Shown here one piece after another: positions 6,101 through 6,510 of a stretch of 6,510 nucleotides of DNA (position 1 is its first letter; each line of letters starts with the position of its first letter). Source of the DNA: Candidatus Desantisiibacteriota bacterium (lineage in GTDB: Bacteria > JACRDZ01); assembly GCA_016209155.1 (NCBI GenBank), contig JACQWU010000007.1, positions 1 through 6,510 of the forward strand, in the 5' to 3' direction. Under the pieces are notes generated by a model that was not told the origin of the DNA, ran no database searches, and saw only the letters and a program-made list of their open reading frames with translations. A program made the position numbers and the translations under genes.

Positions 6101-6510
6101 AAGATTAGTAAGATAAGAAGGAGCGAGTCCGGACAAAGATTCCAGGGTAAAACCCGGAGATAAAATTTTAAGCGCAAAATCCTTGTTTTTGTTAATCTTT
6201 ATTTTTTTATTTTTATAATCAACAGGGATATATCCGGACAGAGCAATGGATCTTTTATTTTTTTCAAAATACATTCTGCTTATTTCAAATTTATTGTTTT
6301 TATATAAAAAATTACTGATAACACGGTCAAGCTTAAAATTTTCAATTTCAAATGATTCAATTCTTAAATTTCCGGAATAAACCGGTAAAGAAATTTTTCC
6401 GGAAAGAAAGAGATCAAGTGTGGTTTTCCCTTTTATTTTTTTTAAATCTTTAGGGAGATAATTCATTACTTCTTCTATACTGAAATTTTTCAAATTTAAT
6501 TTCCATTCTA
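3194..6510 (-). CDS. tamB: TamB-family (DUF490) envelope transport protein, 5' end beyond the window
   Basis: The frame is open from the right edge to TAG at 3194, giving 1104 residues. The codons before the TTG at 6493 (EWKLN) continue the same frame, so the TTG is internal and the N-terminal signal anchor lies outside. Residues below count from that TTG. The middle consists of amphipathic beta-strand repeats with recurring GxxxxPxIxG-like turns, e.g. IKGSYENPDITG (about 140), VEGTVDQPIIKG (about 303), LNGTLSAPLMAG (about 697) and HVNGNFDKIKITG (about 798). The C-terminal DUF490 domain is clear: GRLTVIRGDYKF (about 882), KPSSTDPGMKESDIFPFL (about 956-973), KLSKYLAPNLYVTY (about 1041-1054), ending in an aromatic residue (VRY). 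Family members span the periplasm as a hydrophobic-grooved beta structure. In E. coli, TamB works with the outer-membrane protein TamA and shares a phospholipid-transport role with YhdP and YdbH. No TamA or BamA homolog is encoded downstream here. There is no frameshift. The family call is very secure; the exact cargo is inferred from the family. Confidence -1.
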   Translation of the reverse strand, partial: EWKLNLKNFSIEEVMNYLPKDLKKIKGKTTLDLFLSGKISLPVYSGNLRIESFEIENFKLDRVISNFLYKNNKFEISRMYFEKNKRSIALSGYIPVDYKNKKIKINKNKDFALKILSPGFTLESLSGLAPSYLTNLNGDIIADINIKGSYENPDITGKLMIDKVICSLFKTDWKIENGRIIVLFDKNRIKIEKLSGNYNDNYIDLSGELGLFEEKRFISLTRLRGRIKNISFINNVSNATLDFSKGKPVRFENLSLVLNDGGKINLSGIISEEKKLDIKMNILDVNVKPLSKTFDLPQVLAGVFSAGISVEGTVDQPIIKGEFGLKGGLTKDIKYEKIAGNINLSKNLLNINSLTLKGEDEFLLLSGTLPLEKREGSISVSKNKESHLLIKAKNLNLYFLPVFIKKIGKCSSNINFELKIDGTLPDTIINGDVDMKYLSLVLKKPDIMEKKEDVDKIEAENRDMFSIENLKGEWKNNHIMLRRARLQYNNNYSLVVSGEGIWQKKEILFNFLKIDGRYQKYNFVNLTSLSGSIDSQKISIKESKFSFAEGEIAAQARFWWNGNKYIVKISMDKLDLRSLAYIADFKNDISGKVSAEGILKRANDKKKKMDINFSVKDFKYKTLEMGDIVGKISALDDNRILIDPLFIRGKTISRIEGVLPLKSAGEKEEMSLKVKFENIDMQILEIFSKDISQFKGTFSTDIILNGTLSAPLMAGNITIENGEFFLPAMKKKFYNINTALKLDRNKILFENVKASIGNGVLELNGEVALEKRTVEKLDFKVDIHDWLFLGLPDLKAKVDGNMHVNGNFDKIKITGIFTSQDAQYTREFEEISPVDSLIHKKIEESSTAVEYDLEIILPKNAKVKNKDVQAEVKGQLFYRESAKGTFFTGRLTVIRGDYKFLSKKFNIITEPEYNSYLDFISDESRVTPKFHFLGKYSDNYKGERKTIELRVEGTIDKPEIKPSSTDPGMKESDIFPFLMAGRIPSQENTIEKSMPKTEYQGLGLGIWGDRLLFQNLERQVEEDIGLDVFQVKTGVSQKGEYEFQAVKLSKYLAPNLYVTYIQPTVTTETKKFEAEYQINKFFSVFTEMDDKGTRNVDLKFKVRY

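Noticed and set aside
6491-6493. TTG at 6493 as the start of the TamB-like protein
   Set aside because: The frame stays open to the window edge, there is no Shine-Dalgarno, and no signal anchor follows, so it is an internal Leu codon.

Overview
The window is AT-rich. It carries five protein-coding genes, all on the minus strand, and two of them run off the window edges. A TamB-family protein and a lipobox lipoprotein point to a diderm (outer-membrane) bacterium. The strongly A/T-biased codon use and the Lys/Ile/Asn-rich proteins would fit several uncultured anaerobic lineages, but the phylum cannot be fixed from this sequence.

Layout in transcription order, right to left. (1) 6510-3194: a large TamB-like (DUF490) protein, open at its 5' end, so its N-terminal membrane anchor lies outside the window. 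(2) 3193-3056: a 138-base gap with a near-consensus sigma-70 promoter (TTGACT, 17 bases, TATAAT). A pair of 10-base A-tract direct repeats lies immediately upstream of the -35. (3) 3055-2156: an agmatinase/ureohydrolase with all metal ligands present. (4) 2135-1887: a small Ala/Pro/Glu-rich lipoprotein starting 20 bases after the ureohydrolase stop, with a very strong Shine-Dalgarno. Genes 3 and 4 probably form one transcription unit. (5) 1886-1603: a 284-base non-coding stretch with three strong hairpins, one of them a convincing minus-strand terminator, plus two exact copies of a 15-base repeat. (6) 1602-1210: a 130-residue putative exported protein of unknown function. (7) 1209-1094: a gap with 7-base-period repeats and a small hairpin. 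(8) 1093-1: a Nif3-family dinuclear-metal protein, cut by the left edge near its C-terminus.

The genes do not form an obvious pathway. TamB is envelope biogenesis, the ureohydrolase is polyamine synthesis, Nif3 is a conserved metal protein of uncertain role, and the two small exported proteins are unassigned. I see no clearly new multi-gene system. The most unusual parts are the hairpin-rich, repeat-flanked spacer at 1625-1843, the heptad repeats before the Nif3 gene, and the two low-complexity exported proteins.
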